From the NCBI RefSeq assembly GCF_000312665.1, contig NZ_HF536772.1, forward strand, positions 395,264-446,885: DNA of 51,622 nt, in the 5' to 3' direction. The translations under genes were made by a program, and so were the position numbers. This DNA is from Rhizobium mesoamericanum STM3625. Its GTDB lineage: Bacteria; Pseudomonadota; Alphaproteobacteria; Rhizobiales; Rhizobiaceae. Below are positions 42,263-51,123 of this stretch, piece after piece. The notes beneath the pieces were generated by a model that was not told the origin of the DNA, ran no database searches, and was given only the letters and a program-made list of their open reading frames with translations. Within the stretch, counting starts at the first letter, position 1, and every line of letters begins with the position of its first letter.

Positions 42263-44014
42263 GTGCATCAGGAAGTATCGCTTATTGCTACAGTTGCCGT
42301 GAGTTTCGTCGGTGCGGCGATACTCGGCTATCTCGCCGATCGAGTCCGTCTGCCGCCGCTTGTCGGATATTTGTTGGCTGGTATCGCCATGGGGCCGATG
42401 ACACCCGGCTTCGTTGCCGACGCCGGGCTTGCCAGTCAATTGGCAGAGATGGGCGTCATCCTGCTGATGTTTGGCGTTGGCTTGCATTTTTCCACCGCCG
42501 ATCTGCTCGCGGTGCGCGGCATCGCCGTGCCAGGCGCAATCGCGCGCATCGTCATCGTTACCCTGCTCGGTGTCCTCCTCGTCCAATGGTGGGGCTGGGG
42601 GCTTGGCGCGGGGATCGTCTTCGGCCTCAGCCTATCGGTCGCGAGCACGGTTGTGCTGTTGAAAGCCTTGGAGGAGCGGAACCTGCTCAACTCGGCCAGC
42701 GGCCGTGTGGCCGTTGGCTGGCTGATCGTCGAAGACCTTGCCACGGTTCTGGCATTGGTGCTTCTTCCCGCCCTCGCCGAATTGCTCGGCGGTCATGCGG
42801 CCAGCGGCGGCCTTGCACAAAGCGCCGGGCTTTCGCTCCCCCTGACAATCGTGCTGACGTTGCTCAAAGTTGGCGCGTTCGCAGTCATGGCTGTCTTTCT
42901 TGGACCAAAGATAGTCCCATGGCTTTTGACGTTGGTCGCCCGAACCGGTTCACGCGAACTCTTCACCCTGACGGTCCTCGCCATAGCCCTTGGCATCGCG
43001 TTCGGCTCGGCGAAAATCTTCGGCGTCTCCTTCGCTCTCGGTGCCTTTTTCGCCGGCGTCGTGATGAGCGAATCCAACCTCAGCCATCGGGCGGCTGCCG
43101 ATTCGCTCCCGCTTCAGAACGCCTTTTCGGTGCTGTTCTTCGTATCCGTCGGCATGCTGTTTGACCCTTCGATCCTGGTGCGCCAGCCGATGGCCGTAAT
43201 CAGCGCGTTGGCGCTGATCATCGTCGGCAAGACGATCATTTCCTTCCTCATCGTGGTCATGCTCCGCTATCCGGTCGGAATGGCCCTGACCGTCTCGGGT
43301 GGACTGGCACAGATCGGCGAATTCTCGTTCATTCTTGCCAGTCTCGGCATTTCTCTCGGATTACTGCCGGAGGACGGGCAGGATATCATCCTGGCGTCAG
43401 CTATTATCTCGATCACCCTCAATCCACTCGTCTGCATGGGTGCCGAAGCGCTGCACACCGAGGTCCACGCCAGATGGCCGACGCTCAGCAATCACTTCGG
43501 TCGCCGCCGGCATGAGGTACTCGGCCGCGAGCTTGAGAAAATTCGGGCGATCAACGAAGCACGCGAGCGCAAGCACCAGCTTGAGATGCAGGAGCTTATC
43601 GAAACCTTTCCATTGTTTGCTAAGGTAGACGAAGATTCTCAGGAGGAATTGCTGCTCCTCTTTCGGCCGAAAACCGCCTTGCCCGGCGAACGCGTTGTCC
43701 GCAAGGGCGGCCGAGGCGATGGCATGTATTTCCTGTCGTCAGGAGCGGTGGAAGTACAGCTACCGGGCGAACCGATCCGTCTGGAGCCCGGTGCCTTTTT
43801 TGGCGAGATGGCGCTCCTTAGCGGCGGGCGCCGCACGGCAGACGTCGTCGCTGTGGATTTCTGTCAGTTCTTTGTGCTGGAACGGCGCGATTTCAACATG
43901 TTCACGGCAAAGCATCCCGTTCTGCGCCAGGCCGTGAGCGAAATGGCGCGCGAACGAACGGAAATGAATGTCATGCGGCAAAAACACGACCAGCCTTCCA
44001 GCGTCGACTCGTGA
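42263..44014 (+). CDS. CPA2-family cation:proton antiporter with cyclic-nucleotide-binding domain
   Basis: The 583-residue membrane protein has an N-terminal Na+/H+-exchanger domain of the CPA2/KefB-YbaL type with about 12 helices (about 1-390). It ends in a cytoplasmic cyclic-nucleotide-binding domain (about 450-570): LFAKVDEDSQEELL, GDGMYFLSSGAVEV and the phosphate-cassette-like FFGEMALLSGGRRTADVVA, where Glu and Arg contact the nucleotide. Control of potassium or sodium/proton exchange by cAMP or a related nucleotide is therefore likely, in contrast to the TrkA-N/NAD control of classical Kef. The start is a GTG at 42263 after a GGGAAAG site. The CHASE2 cyclase in this window is one possible nucleotide source; that link is inference. 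Confidence 0.88.
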   Translation: MHQEVSLIATVAVSFVGAAILGYLADRVRLPPLVGYLLAGIAMGPMTPGFVADAGLASQLAEMGVILLMFGVGLHFSTADLLAVRGIAVPGAIARIVIVTLLGVLLVQWWGWGLGAGIVFGLSLSVASTVVLLKALEERNLLNSASGRVAVGWLIVEDLATVLALVLLPALAELLGGHAASGGLAQSAGLSLPLTIVLTLLKVGAFAVMAVFLGPKIVPWLLTLVARTGSRELFTLTVLAIALGIAFGSAKIFGVSFALGAFFAGVVMSESNLSHRAAADSLPLQNAFSVLFFVSVGMLFDPSILVRQPMAVISALALIIVGKTIISFLIVVMLRYPVGMALTVSGGLAQIGEFSFILASLGISLGLLPEDGQDIILASAIISITLNPLVCMGAEALHTEVHARWPTLSNHFGRRRHEVLGRELEKIRAINEARERKHQLEMQELIETFPLFAKVDEDSQEELLLLFRPKTALPGERVVRKGGRGDGMYFLSSGAVEVQLPGEPIRLEPGAFFGEMALLSGGRRTADVVAVDFCQFFVLERRDFNMFTAKHPVLRQAVSEMARERTEMNVMRQKHDQPSSVDS

Positions 44015-44135
44015 GCGCCGCGCTCGGTTTGATCACGAAGATTTTTTGGCGCGTCACCCTACGAAGGACACAGCGACCATTTACAGCCGCACCGACGCCC
44101 CATAAAGCTCATGCGCTCGACGCGAAAGGATTGGA

Positions 44136-44732
44136 ATGCTCCGCAGACTCTACGACTGGACCATGTCTCTCGCGGGCCGGAAATCGGCCGAAGTCTGGCT
44201 CGCCGTTATCGCCTTCGTCGAAAGTTCCATCTTTCTCGTTCCCGCCGACGTTCTCTACCTACCGATGGCGCTCGCAAAGCCAGAGCGCGCCTACCGCTAC
44301 GCGCTGATCGCGACCGTTGCTTCCGTCCTCGGTGGCATCGCCGGTTGGATGCTCGGCTATTACGCCTATGACGCGATCGCCCGCCCGGTTCTGGAATTCT
44401 ACGGAAAGCTCGACGCCTTCGAGCAGCTCAGGCTTTATATCCACGACGAGTGGGAAATCCTGCTGCTGCTGCTCGTGACCTCAGGCCTGGCGCATCTGCC
44501 GCCGATCAAGGTCGTAACGATCCTTGCCGGCGTCATTCACATGAGTCTCGGCTTCTTCATCATCTCGGCGATCGTGGCCCGCGGCGCGCGCTTCTTCTTC
44601 CTGGCCTGGTTGCTGCGCCGTTACGGCGAGTCGATTCGTCATTTCATCGAAAAGCGCCTCGGGCAGGTGGCGGGCATAGTTGCCGCCGTCGCGATCGCCC
44701 TCGGGATTGCCTATAAACTACTTGCCCACTGA
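44136..44732 (+). CDS. YqaA-family (DedA/VTT) membrane protein
   Basis: The 198-residue protein matches the YqaA branch of the DedA/VTT family: an early FVESSIFLVPADVLYLPMALAKPERA segment, several membrane helices and a conserved Arg-rich loop (ARGARFFFLAWLLRRYGE). DedA relatives flip or move lipids and help keep membrane potential; the role of this branch is not settled. The ATG at 44136 has an AAAGGATTGGA site. It lies 22 bases before dsbB, a pairing known from rhizobia, so the two are probably one transcript. Confidence 0.88.
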   Translation: MLRRLYDWTMSLAGRKSAEVWLAVIAFVESSIFLVPADVLYLPMALAKPERAYRYALIATVASVLGGIAGWMLGYYAYDAIARPVLEFYGKLDAFEQLRLYIHDEWEILLLLLVTSGLAHLPPIKVVTILAGVIHMSLGFFIISAIVARGARFFFLAWLLRRYGESIRHFIEKRLGQVAGIVAAVAIALGIAYKLLAH

Positions 44733-44754
44733 GCCATCTGCGCGGAGTCCGTTC

Positions 44755-45267
44755 ATGCCTGCCTCGTTTTCCATTGCTCGCCCGGTCGTCGGTTATTCGC
44801 TGGTGCTCGCCTTAGGCATGGCGGTGGTAGTCGGCACCGCGCTCGGCTTCCAGTATCTTGGGGGCTACATCCCCTGCGCCCTTTGCCTGCTGCAGCGCCA
44901 GCCCTACTATTATGGCATTCCGATCGCGCTCATCGGCGCGGTCGCTTCCGCAGTCGGCCTCCCCAGCTGGATCGGCCGCGCATTCCTGCTCGCCGCCGGC
45001 ATCCTGATGGTCGTCGGTGCCGGCATGGGTGTCTATCATGCAGGTGTCGAGTGGCATTTCTGGGAAGGGCCGGCGACCTGCTCGACAACAGCCGGCAGCA
45101 TGACGCAGAATGCCGGCGACCTGCTGAGTGAATTGAACACCATCAAGGGGCCGTCCTGCACCGACGCGGCGCTGCGCGTCCTCGGCCTGTCCTTCGCCGG
45201 CTGGAACGTCATCACAAGCCTTGTCCTCGCGGTCTTCGCCTTTATCGGCGTCCGCAAGACGGCCTGA
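44755..45267 (+). CDS. dsbB: DsbB-type disulfide oxidoreductase
   Basis: DsbB reoxidises DsbA and passes electrons to ubiquinone in the inner membrane. The 170-residue protein has four membrane helices and both redox pairs: Cys41-Cys44 (CALC, followed by the LLQRQPYYY quinone-side Arg) and Cys109/Cys135 in the second periplasmic loop. The ATG at 44755 follows a GGAG site. The stop directly abuts the stop of the converging HNH nuclease gene. Confidence 0.9.
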   Translation: MPASFSIARPVVGYSLVLALGMAVVVGTALGFQYLGGYIPCALCLLQRQPYYYGIPIALIGAVASAVGLPSWIGRAFLLAAGILMVVGAGMGVYHAGVEWHFWEGPATCSTTAGSMTQNAGDLLSELNTIKGPSCTDAALRVLGLSFAGWNVITSLVLAVFAFIGVRKTA

Positions 45268-45825
45268 TCAGGGCTGCAGTTCGCTATCCCAGTAAAGATA
45301 GTCGAGCCAGCTGTCGTGCAGATAGTTCGGCGGGAAAAGCCGGCCGTTGTTGTGCAGGTCCTGCACCGTCGGCTGGTAAGGTTTCTGATTGGGGAACATG
45401 CCAGCCTGCTTCGGTAGCTTGCTGCCTTTTCTGAGATTGCAGGGAGAGCAGGCCGCAACGACGTTTTCCCATGTTGTCTCTCCCCCATGGGCCCGTGGAA
45501 TGACATGGTCGAAGGTCAGATCATCATGCTCGCCGCAATACTGGCATTCGAACTTGTCACGCAGGAATACGTTGAAGCGGGTAAAGGCCGGATTGCGGGA
45601 AGGCTGGACGTATGTCTTCAGGCAGACAACACTTGGAAGCCGCATTGAAAAGCTCGGTGAAGATACCGAATGTTCGTATTCAGCAATGATATTCACGCGG
45701 TCGAGAAACACCGCCTTGATCGCGTCCTGCCAGGACCACAGCGACAAGGGATAGTAACTCAGGGGCCTATAGTCAGCGTTCAGGACGAGCGCTGGCAGGG
45801 CCTGTGGGGAGACTGCAATCGTCAA
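45268..45825 (-). CDS. HNH endonuclease
   Basis: The 185-residue protein carries a C-terminal HNH domain: CQYCG, FDHVIPRAHGG with the catalytic DH, the WENVVAAC Asn and SPCNLRKG. The two CxxC pairs bind zinc. The N-terminal 80 residues (LVLNADYRPLSYYPLSLWSWQDAI) are typical of the stand-alone rhizobial/actinobacterial HNH family with no known role. The start is a TTG at 45825, supported by a GGAG site seven bases before it. It is not part of a visible restriction or defence cluster. Confidence 0.9.
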   Translation of the reverse strand: MTIAVSPQALPALVLNADYRPLSYYPLSLWSWQDAIKAVFLDRVNIIAEYEHSVSSPSFSMRLPSVVCLKTYVQPSRNPAFTRFNVFLRDKFECQYCGEHDDLTFDHVIPRAHGGETTWENVVAACSPCNLRKGSKLPKQAGMFPNQKPYQPTVQDLHNNGRLFPPNYLHDSWLDYLYWDSELQP

Positions 45826-45936
45826 GGGACTCTCCTGATCGATTCGGCATCTGCCCTCTTATATTAGGCCGGTTGTGACGGCATTGTGAAGTCTAATAAA
45901 TTCAGGCATCAATCCAGTTATTTACGGCACTGCTGC

Positions 45937-46581
45937 CTAGTCGATCGGCAGCATGCCACGTCCGAGCTTGACGGCGTAGTAGGCCCAGAAAAGCCTGGCC
46001 GCGATCGACCGCCACGGCGACCAAGCGCCGGCCAAGGACGCTAGTTCGCGCGCTTGCGGGCGAGTAGCGAGACCGAATGCCGCAGCTACCGCGTTTTGTA
46101 GCGCAACGTCACCGGAAGGAAAGACGTCCGCGTGGCCACCACAGAACATCAGATAAACCTCGGCTGTCCAGGGACCGACACCCTTGAGTGCCGTAAGCTC
46201 AGCCAGCGCCTCCTCGGGTGGCAGCGCGCAGAGCGCCAGAAGATCGAGGCGACTTGAGGCAACAGCTTCGGCGATGCGCGAGAGCGTGTCCGCCTTGGCA
46301 CGTGACAGGCCAAACTCTCGCCAAGCCTCGGGATGGAGGAGCACATAGTTCTCCGCCGTCAGCAATCCTTCGGCCGGCTGCATCCGTCTCCAGATTGCTT
46401 CGGCGCTGGCGCGCGATACCATTTGCGACACGATAATGTGGGCAAGCCCCTCGAAACCCGGTTCACGCAGCCGCAAGGGAAGCGGTCCGGTTTCAGCTGC
46501 AATGGCAGCAAGCCGCGGGTCTAATCGAAGCAGGTTCTCCAACCCTTCCGTCACATCATCATCGCTGCGAATGATCAACAC
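45937..46581 (-). CDS. DNA-3-methyladenine glycosylase (AlkA-like HhH-GPD)
   Basis: The 214-residue protein is a helix-hairpin-helix-GPD base-excision enzyme of the AlkA/3-methyladenine type: LREPGFEGLAHIIVSQMVS, the hairpin LKGVGPWTAEVY and the catalytic Asp in DVFPSGDVALQ. It removes alkylated purines. There is no iron-sulfur cluster motif, so it is not an Nth/MutY type. I start it at the GTG at 46581, which follows GAGGA and matches the family N-terminus VLIIRSDDD; an ATG at 46623 would overlap the gluQ start head to head. Confidence 0.88.
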   Translation of the reverse strand: MLIIRSDDDVTEGLENLLRLDPRLAAIAAETGPLPLRLREPGFEGLAHIIVSQMVSRASAEAIWRRMQPAEGLLTAENYVLLHPEAWREFGLSRAKADTLSRIAEAVASSRLDLLALCALPPEEALAELTALKGVGPWTAEVYLMFCGGHADVFPSGDVALQNAVAAAFGLATRPQARELASLAGAWSPWRSIAARLFWAYYAVKLGRGMLPID

Positions 46582-46621
46582 GCTTCCTCGCGATCCCAAC
46601 GAATCCGTGGCAGAAGAAAGC

Positions 46622-47503
46622 ATGATCGCGATTCCTCGTCAAAAGACTGTCTTTCGTTTTGCGCCGAGCCCCAATGGCCCGCTCCATCTCGGCCACGCGC
46701 TCTCAGCCATTCTAAACCGGGACATGGCGGCATCGGCGGGGGGACGCTTTCTGCTGCGCATCGAAGACATCGACCTGACACGCTGTACACCCGAATTCGA
46801 GGCCGGCATTTATGTCGACCTCGAATGGCTTGCCATAGAATGGGAACGACCCGTACGACGGCAGTCGGAGCATTTCGCGGATTACCAGGCAGCCCTTCAG
46901 CGGTTGATCGGGCTCGGCCTCGCCTATCCCGCGTTCATGACGCGAGGTGAGACAAAAACACGGGTTGTCGCCGCCGAAGCAAATGGCGTCCCCTGGCCGC
47001 GAGACCCCGATGGCTCGCCGGTTTATCCTCCAGATGATCGCGAGCGCGCCGAATCCGACCGGCAGAAACTGCTTGCATCGGGCGTAAAGCACGCTTGGCG
47101 TCTCGACATGGGAAAGGCCTTGGAGGCAGCGGGCACCCCTCTTTCTTGGGTGGAAACCGGCGACGGCAACCGTGGCCTGATCGCCGCAAATCCCCAGGCC
47201 TGGGGAGATGTAATCCTCTCGCGATCGGATGCGCCCTCGAGCTACCATCTCTCGGTCGTCCTCGATGATGCCCTGCAGGAGGTCACCCATGTGGTCCGCG
47301 GGCTCGATCTCTTTCATTCGACGTCGGTGCATCGATTGCTCCAGACCCTTCTTGGCCTACCCGCGCCCGTCTACCACCACCATCGTTTGATTACCGACGA
47401 GGACGGCCGCAAGCTTTCGAAAAGTCGAAGCGACACAGGACTTGCCGAGCTTCGCGAACGCGGTCTGCTACCGGCGGATATCCTTCGTCTTGTCGGGCTT
47501 TAG
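46622..47503 (+). CDS. gluQ: Glutamyl-Q tRNA(Asp) synthetase
   Basis: GluQ-RS is a shortened glutamyl-tRNA synthetase that attaches glutamate to queuosine in the anticodon of tRNA-Asp. The 293-residue protein keeps the class I catalytic core with a HLGH signature at 22-25 and the KLSKS motif at 264-268, and lacks the anticodon-binding domain, which sets it apart from GltX. The ATG at 46622 gives the family start VFRFAPSPNGPLHLGHALSA. Its 3' end overlaps the converging YihY gene by 36 bases. Confidence 0.95.
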   Translation: MIAIPRQKTVFRFAPSPNGPLHLGHALSAILNRDMAASAGGRFLLRIEDIDLTRCTPEFEAGIYVDLEWLAIEWERPVRRQSEHFADYQAALQRLIGLGLAYPAFMTRGETKTRVVAAEANGVPWPRDPDGSPVYPPDDRERAESDRQKLLASGVKHAWRLDMGKALEAAGTPLSWVETGDGNRGLIAANPQAWGDVILSRSDAPSSYHLSVVLDDALQEVTHVVRGLDLFHSTSVHRLLQTLLGLPAPVYHHHRLITDEDGRKLSKSRSDTGLAELRERGLLPADILRLVGL

Positions 47504-48385
47504 GGTCTTGCCCGGCCCGCCGCCCAGAAAATTGTTCTTGAATATCGCGCGCACGCGAAACTTCAAAAGAGCGGCATTGATCTCGGCGCCGACGATGAAG
47601 ATAACGCCAACCATATACAGAAAGATTAGAACGATCATCACGGACGCCAGACCCGCATAGGTCGCCGTGTAGTTGGCGAAAGTCGAAAGATAGTAGGCGA
47701 AGATGAGCGCTCCGCCCAACCAAAGCATCAGTGTCAGGAACACGCCGGGTACGACATCTAGAACGCGCCGTCGGCCTGCCGGCAGCCAGAGATGCACAAC
47801 GAACAGCGCCACGGTTAGGACAAAGAGTGTGCCGTAGACACGCCAGCTAAACACAACGTCGAGTATGCCCGCAATCAGCGGCGACCATGCGCGCGCATAG
47901 TCCAGCGCGAGCGGTATCCCTGAAACCAGCACGATGCTTATGGCGGCAAACACCCCAACCGCGATAAGTACATAACCGAGGCTGACCAGGCGTGTGATAT
48001 ACCAAGGCCGGGTCTCCTGGACGCGGTAAGCACGGTTGAGCGAGATGCGCAACGCCTCTACGCCGTTGGACGCGAAGTAGGCGGCTGCCAGCACCGAGAC
48101 AGTTAGGAGTCCGCCGCGTGGAATCGTCAGAACTTCCAAGACCTGGTCGGCAAGCGGCTTGGCGATTACCTCCGGCCAGGTATCGAATATCAGGTGAATT
48201 GCGGTGGAAGAGAACTGGTCGGCACCGAGAAACGTGGCGAGTGTGGTCCCGAAGATCAGAAACGGAAAGACCGCAAGCAGGGTGGACAATGCGACGTGGC
48301 TCGCCATCGCGAAGCCGTCGTCTTCAATAAGGTGGCAGACAGCATCGTAGGCCACATCATAGAAGATGCGCATTATCTTCGGCAT
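47468..48385 (-). CDS. YihY/UPF0761 family membrane protein
   Basis: The 305-residue protein has about six membrane helices and the YihY pattern: an N-terminal DDGFAMASHVALSTLLAVFPFLIFG segment, GVEALRISLNRAYRVQETRPW and a C-terminal VGAEINAAL motif. The family was once called ribonuclease BN in error; its function is unknown. The C-terminus is basic (LKPDKTKDIRR). The ATG at 48385 follows GGGAGACGG. It is divergent from the SDR and converges on gluQ with a 36-base overlap. Confidence 0.9.
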   Translation of the reverse strand: MPKIMRIFYDVAYDAVCHLIEDDGFAMASHVALSTLLAVFPFLIFGTTLATFLGADQFSSTAIHLIFDTWPEVIAKPLADQVLEVLTIPRGGLLTVSVLAAAYFASNGVEALRISLNRAYRVQETRPWYITRLVSLGYVLIAVGVFAAISIVLVSGIPLALDYARAWSPLIAGILDVVFSWRVYGTLFVLTVALFVVHLWLPAGRRRVLDVVPGVFLTLMLWLGGALIFAYYLSTFANYTATYAGLASVMIVLIFLYMVGVIFIVGAEINAALLKFRVRAIFKNNFLGGGPGKTLKPDKTKDIRR

Positions 48386-48462
48386 TCCGTCTCCCGGCTT
48401 TGGTCGTTGTGTCGCCCGTTCGAATATGGGAAACCACTCCCATTTTGTACAGGAATCATTCT

Positions 48463-49296
48463 ATGTCGGATCAGCGCACAATCATGGTGACCGGATGCTC
48501 CTCCGGGATCGGCGCGCATTGCGCCCGAGCGCTGAAGGCCGACGGCTGGCGGGTCTTTGCCACAGTACGCAAATTTGATGATCTGGCACCACTCGAAGCC
48601 GACGGCATCGAAGTTTTCCGTATGGACTATACCCGCCCCGACACAATCTCTGACTTCGTGCGGGATGTGGCCGCACTGACAGGCGGACGGATCGACGCGC
48701 TGTTCAACAACGGCGCCTACGGGCAACCCGGCGCGGTTGAGGACCTTCCTACCGACGCTCTGCGCGCTCAGTTCGAAACGAACGTCTTCGGTTGGCACGA
48801 ACTGACGCGGCAGGTCGTGCCACTGATGCGCAAGCGCGGCCATGGTCGGATCGTCCAGTGCTCGTCGATCCTCGGTGTCGTGCCGTACCGTTTCCGCGGT
48901 GCCTATACCGCCTCCAAATTCGCTCTCGAAGGTCTAAGCATCAGCCTTCGCATGGAGCTTCAGGGTAGTGGCATCCACGTAAGCCTGATCGAGCCGGGTC
49001 CGATTACCTCCCGCTTCACCGCAAACGCGCTCGTAAAGATCAACGAGCATATCGACATAAAGAACTCGGTGCATGCCGCAGATTACCGCCGTCAGCTTGC
49101 GCGGCTTGACGGATCTGGCCGTCCCAATCGACATAAGCTCGGTCCGGACGCTGTCTATGCCGTGCTGAAGCACGCATTGAACTCAAACAGTCCGAAACCA
49201 CATTACCCCGTAACCACGCCGGCAAAGCAGGGCATGGTGCTGAAAAGGCTGCTGCCCGCGGACCTTTTCTACCGCCTGATGCGCTGGGTCGACTAA
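48463..49296 (+). CDS. Short-chain dehydrogenase/reductase
   Basis: The 277-residue SDR has the NADP loop GCSSGIG near residue 11, NNGAYG near 80, catalytic Ser in QCSSILG, and YTASK. The C-terminal third (YPVTTPAKQGMVLKRLLPADLFYRLMRW) resembles retinol/hydroxysteroid-dehydrogenase-like SDRs, which often act on lipophilic substrates. No substrate is assigned. The ATG at 48463 has an AGGAA site; the frame is open 21 codons further upstream without support. The HIG1-type gene follows 19 bases later. Confidence 0.9.
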   Translation: MSDQRTIMVTGCSSGIGAHCARALKADGWRVFATVRKFDDLAPLEADGIEVFRMDYTRPDTISDFVRDVAALTGGRIDALFNNGAYGQPGAVEDLPTDALRAQFETNVFGWHELTRQVVPLMRKRGHGRIVQCSSILGVVPYRFRGAYTASKFALEGLSISLRMELQGSGIHVSLIEPGPITSRFTANALVKINEHIDIKNSVHAADYRRQLARLDGSGRPNRHKLGPDAVYAVLKHALNSNSPKPHYPVTTPAKQGMVLKRLLPADLFYRLMRWVD

Positions 49297-49315
49297 TCAG
49301 GAAAGCCAAGCCAGC

Positions 49316-49519
49316 ATGTCCACGGTCACCTACATCCTCGCGATCATCGTCATGGGCGTCGTCGCCCTGGTGCTGATCCGCGGCCTTTTCAACATGATGA
49401 AGGGCGGCAACCCGAACCTTTCCAACAAGCTGATGCAGTTGCGCGTCCTGCTGCAGGCGATCGCCGTGCTTCTGATCATGCTGACGCTCTGGTTGACTGG
49501 CGGCGGCCGCCCTAGCTAA
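49316..49519 (+). CDS. Twin-transmembrane HIG1-domain protein
   Basis: The 67-residue protein has two membrane helices (about 5-24 and 43-62) joined by a short basic loop (FNMMKGGNPNLSNKLMQLRVLLQ), the form of the HIG1 (hypoxia-induced) domain. In mitochondria and alphaproteobacteria HIG1 proteins associate with cytochrome c oxidase. It lies 23 bases before the adenosyltransferase gene in the same direction, a common rhizobial order. Confidence 0.88.
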   Translation: MSTVTYILAIIVMGVVALVLIRGLFNMMKGGNPNLSNKLMQLRVLLQAIAVLLIMLTLWLTGGGRPS

Positions 49520-49542
49520 GACGGGGAAGAGAGAGGGCAGGT

Positions 49543-50121
49543 ATGGTCAGGCTCAACAAGATCTACACGAAAACCGGCGACGACGGCACAACCGCACTCG
49601 TTTCCGGGCCACGTCGGCTGAAATACGATCTGCGCGTCGAGGCCTATGGCACGATCGACGAAGCCAACTCCGCCATTGGCGTCGCGCGGCTTCATATGCA
49701 GGGCATGCCCGTTCTCGAGAGGATGCTGACGCTCATCCAAAATGACCTCTTCGACCTCGGCGCCGATCTTGCGACGCCCGATGACGGTAAGCCGCCGACA
49801 CACGAGCCGCTGCGCATCGTCGATAGCCAGGTCGCGCGGATCGAGAGCGACATTGACGAGTTGAACGCTGATCTTCAGCCCTTGAAATCCTTCGTGCTTC
49901 CCGGAGGGCACTCAGCCGCTGCTCACCTTCATCTCGCCCGCACGATCGCACGCCGCGCCGAGCGACTGATGGTCGAGCTTGCCCGGGCAGATGGTGAGGT
50001 CGTCAGCGACGCCGCATTGAAATACGTCAATCGGGTTTCGGACTTCCTTTTCGTCGCCGCCCGTCACGCCAATGACCGCGGCCATGCCGATGTGCTTTGG
50101 GTTCCCGGGAAAAACAGGTAG
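49543..50121 (+). CDS. Cob(I)alamin adenosyltransferase, PduO type
   Basis: The 192-residue enzyme transfers the adenosyl group of ATP to cob(I)alamin, making coenzyme B12. It has the PduO-type ATP motif YTKTGDDGTTAL near residues 8-19, the RTIARRAER helix near 134-142 and the YVNRVSDFLFVAAR segment near 163-176, where the conserved Arg and Asp/Phe shape the active site. The ATG at 49543 follows a GAGGG-type site. It lies between the HIG1-type and rhomboid genes, all rightward. Confidence 0.93.
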   Translation: MVRLNKIYTKTGDDGTTALVSGPRRLKYDLRVEAYGTIDEANSAIGVARLHMQGMPVLERMLTLIQNDLFDLGADLATPDDGKPPTHEPLRIVDSQVARIESDIDELNADLQPLKSFVLPGGHSAAAHLHLARTIARRAERLMVELARADGEVVSDAALKYVNRVSDFLFVAARHANDRGHADVLWVPGKNR

Positions 50122-50163
50122 ATTCCTCCTCAACCATGTGACGCGAACGCCAGGGCAGGCTTC

Positions 50164-50949
50164 ATGTTCATACCGCTGCATGACGCCAATACGCTGAAGC
50201 ATATCAAGGTCCAATGGGTCACCATAGGGCTGATCGCGGTGGATCTTGCGGTTTGGTTGTTCACCGGGGTTGTTGCCAGCCAATCCGTGTCGCAGGCGAC
50301 AATTGTCGGCCTGGGTTACATTCCCGCGGTTGCCTTTCACCACGCGAGGCTGGAACCGGCGTTGGCCCTCGTCCCGGAACCGCTCACCTACGTCACCTAC
50401 TCCTTCGTGCATTCCGGTTTCTGGCATCTTGCGCCGAACATGCTCTTCCTTTGGGTCTTCGGCGATAATGTCGAGGACGCGATGGGGCACCTCCGCTTTC
50501 TTTTCTTCTATTTGCTCTGCGCGGCGGCAGGCGCTCTCGTCCATGGTCTCGTGGGGACAACTTCGGAAGCACCCCTTGTAGGAGCCTCCGGCGCGATTTC
50601 GGGTGTGGTCATGGCCTACGTCGTCTTGCATCCTCGCGTGAAGGTCTGGGTGCTGGTATTGATGCGCGTGCCACTGCCATTGCCGGCCTTCGTCCCGCTC
50701 CTTCTCTGGGTAGGCCAGCAATTCCTGATGCTGGTCCTGGAACCGGATGGCAGCATCTCCTGGGGCGCCCATGTCGGCGGCATCGTCGCCGGTGGCCTGC
50801 TGGTCCTCGTTATGCGCCGCCATGGCGTGCCTTTATTCGATCGGGAAGTTGTTACTCCAAGGGCAGTCAGGGTCCGGTCGACGCCGAACCCTGCGATGGC
50901 CGTGGCACCTGACCAGCAGTTACGCACGCGCCTTCCCTGGAGGAGGTAA
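50164..50949 (+). CDS. Rhomboid-family intramembrane serine protease
   Basis: The 261-residue protein has six or seven membrane helices and the rhomboid catalytic pair: Ser142 in GASGAISG and His203 in WGAHVGGIVAG, with the HLAPNMLFLWVFG loop near 88-100. It should be an active intramembrane protease. Its substrates are unknown. The tail (about 225-261) is basic and probably cytoplasmic. It is the last gene before the etfB promoter region. Confidence 0.92.
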   Translation: MFIPLHDANTLKHIKVQWVTIGLIAVDLAVWLFTGVVASQSVSQATIVGLGYIPAVAFHHARLEPALALVPEPLTYVTYSFVHSGFWHLAPNMLFLWVFGDNVEDAMGHLRFLFFYLLCAAAGALVHGLVGTTSEAPLVGASGAISGVVMAYVVLHPRVKVWVLVLMRVPLPLPAFVPLLLWVGQQFLMLVLEPDGSISWGAHVGGIVAGGLLVLVMRRHGVPLFDREVVTPRAVRVRSTPNPAMAVAPDQQLRTRLPWRR

Positions 50950-50959
50950 TAACGCAATG

Positions 50960-50975
50960 TTGACGTGAACGTAAA
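50960..50975. promoter_or_regulatory. LiuR-like MerR-type operator upstream of etfB
   Basis: TTGACGTGAACGTAAA is an imperfect palindrome (TTkACGT-NN-ACGTmAA) that closely fits the known LiuR (MerR family) binding pattern of proteobacteria. LiuR controls branched-chain amino acid breakdown and electron-transfer flavoprotein genes, and this site lies about 150 bases before etfB. The match is from memory of the motif, not a search. Confidence 0.5.
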
Positions 50976-51123
50976 CGTTATATATTGACGAGCCCAATTT
51001 GCCTATCTGCGTCATGGAAGCGTTGTGTTTGGAGGAAAAACGCGTATCCATGTCGCCATTCGACAATCGGAGCAGCGCCGAAACGCGCATTTTCTTGGCG
51101 AAAGAGTTGAAGGAAGGACCCCC

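Noticed and set aside
45268..45825. HNH nuclease as part of a restriction or anti-phage system
   Set aside because: Neighbours are dsbB and an AlkA-like glycosylase; there is no methyltransferase, helicase or toxin-antitoxin partner, and the family is a common stand-alone gene.
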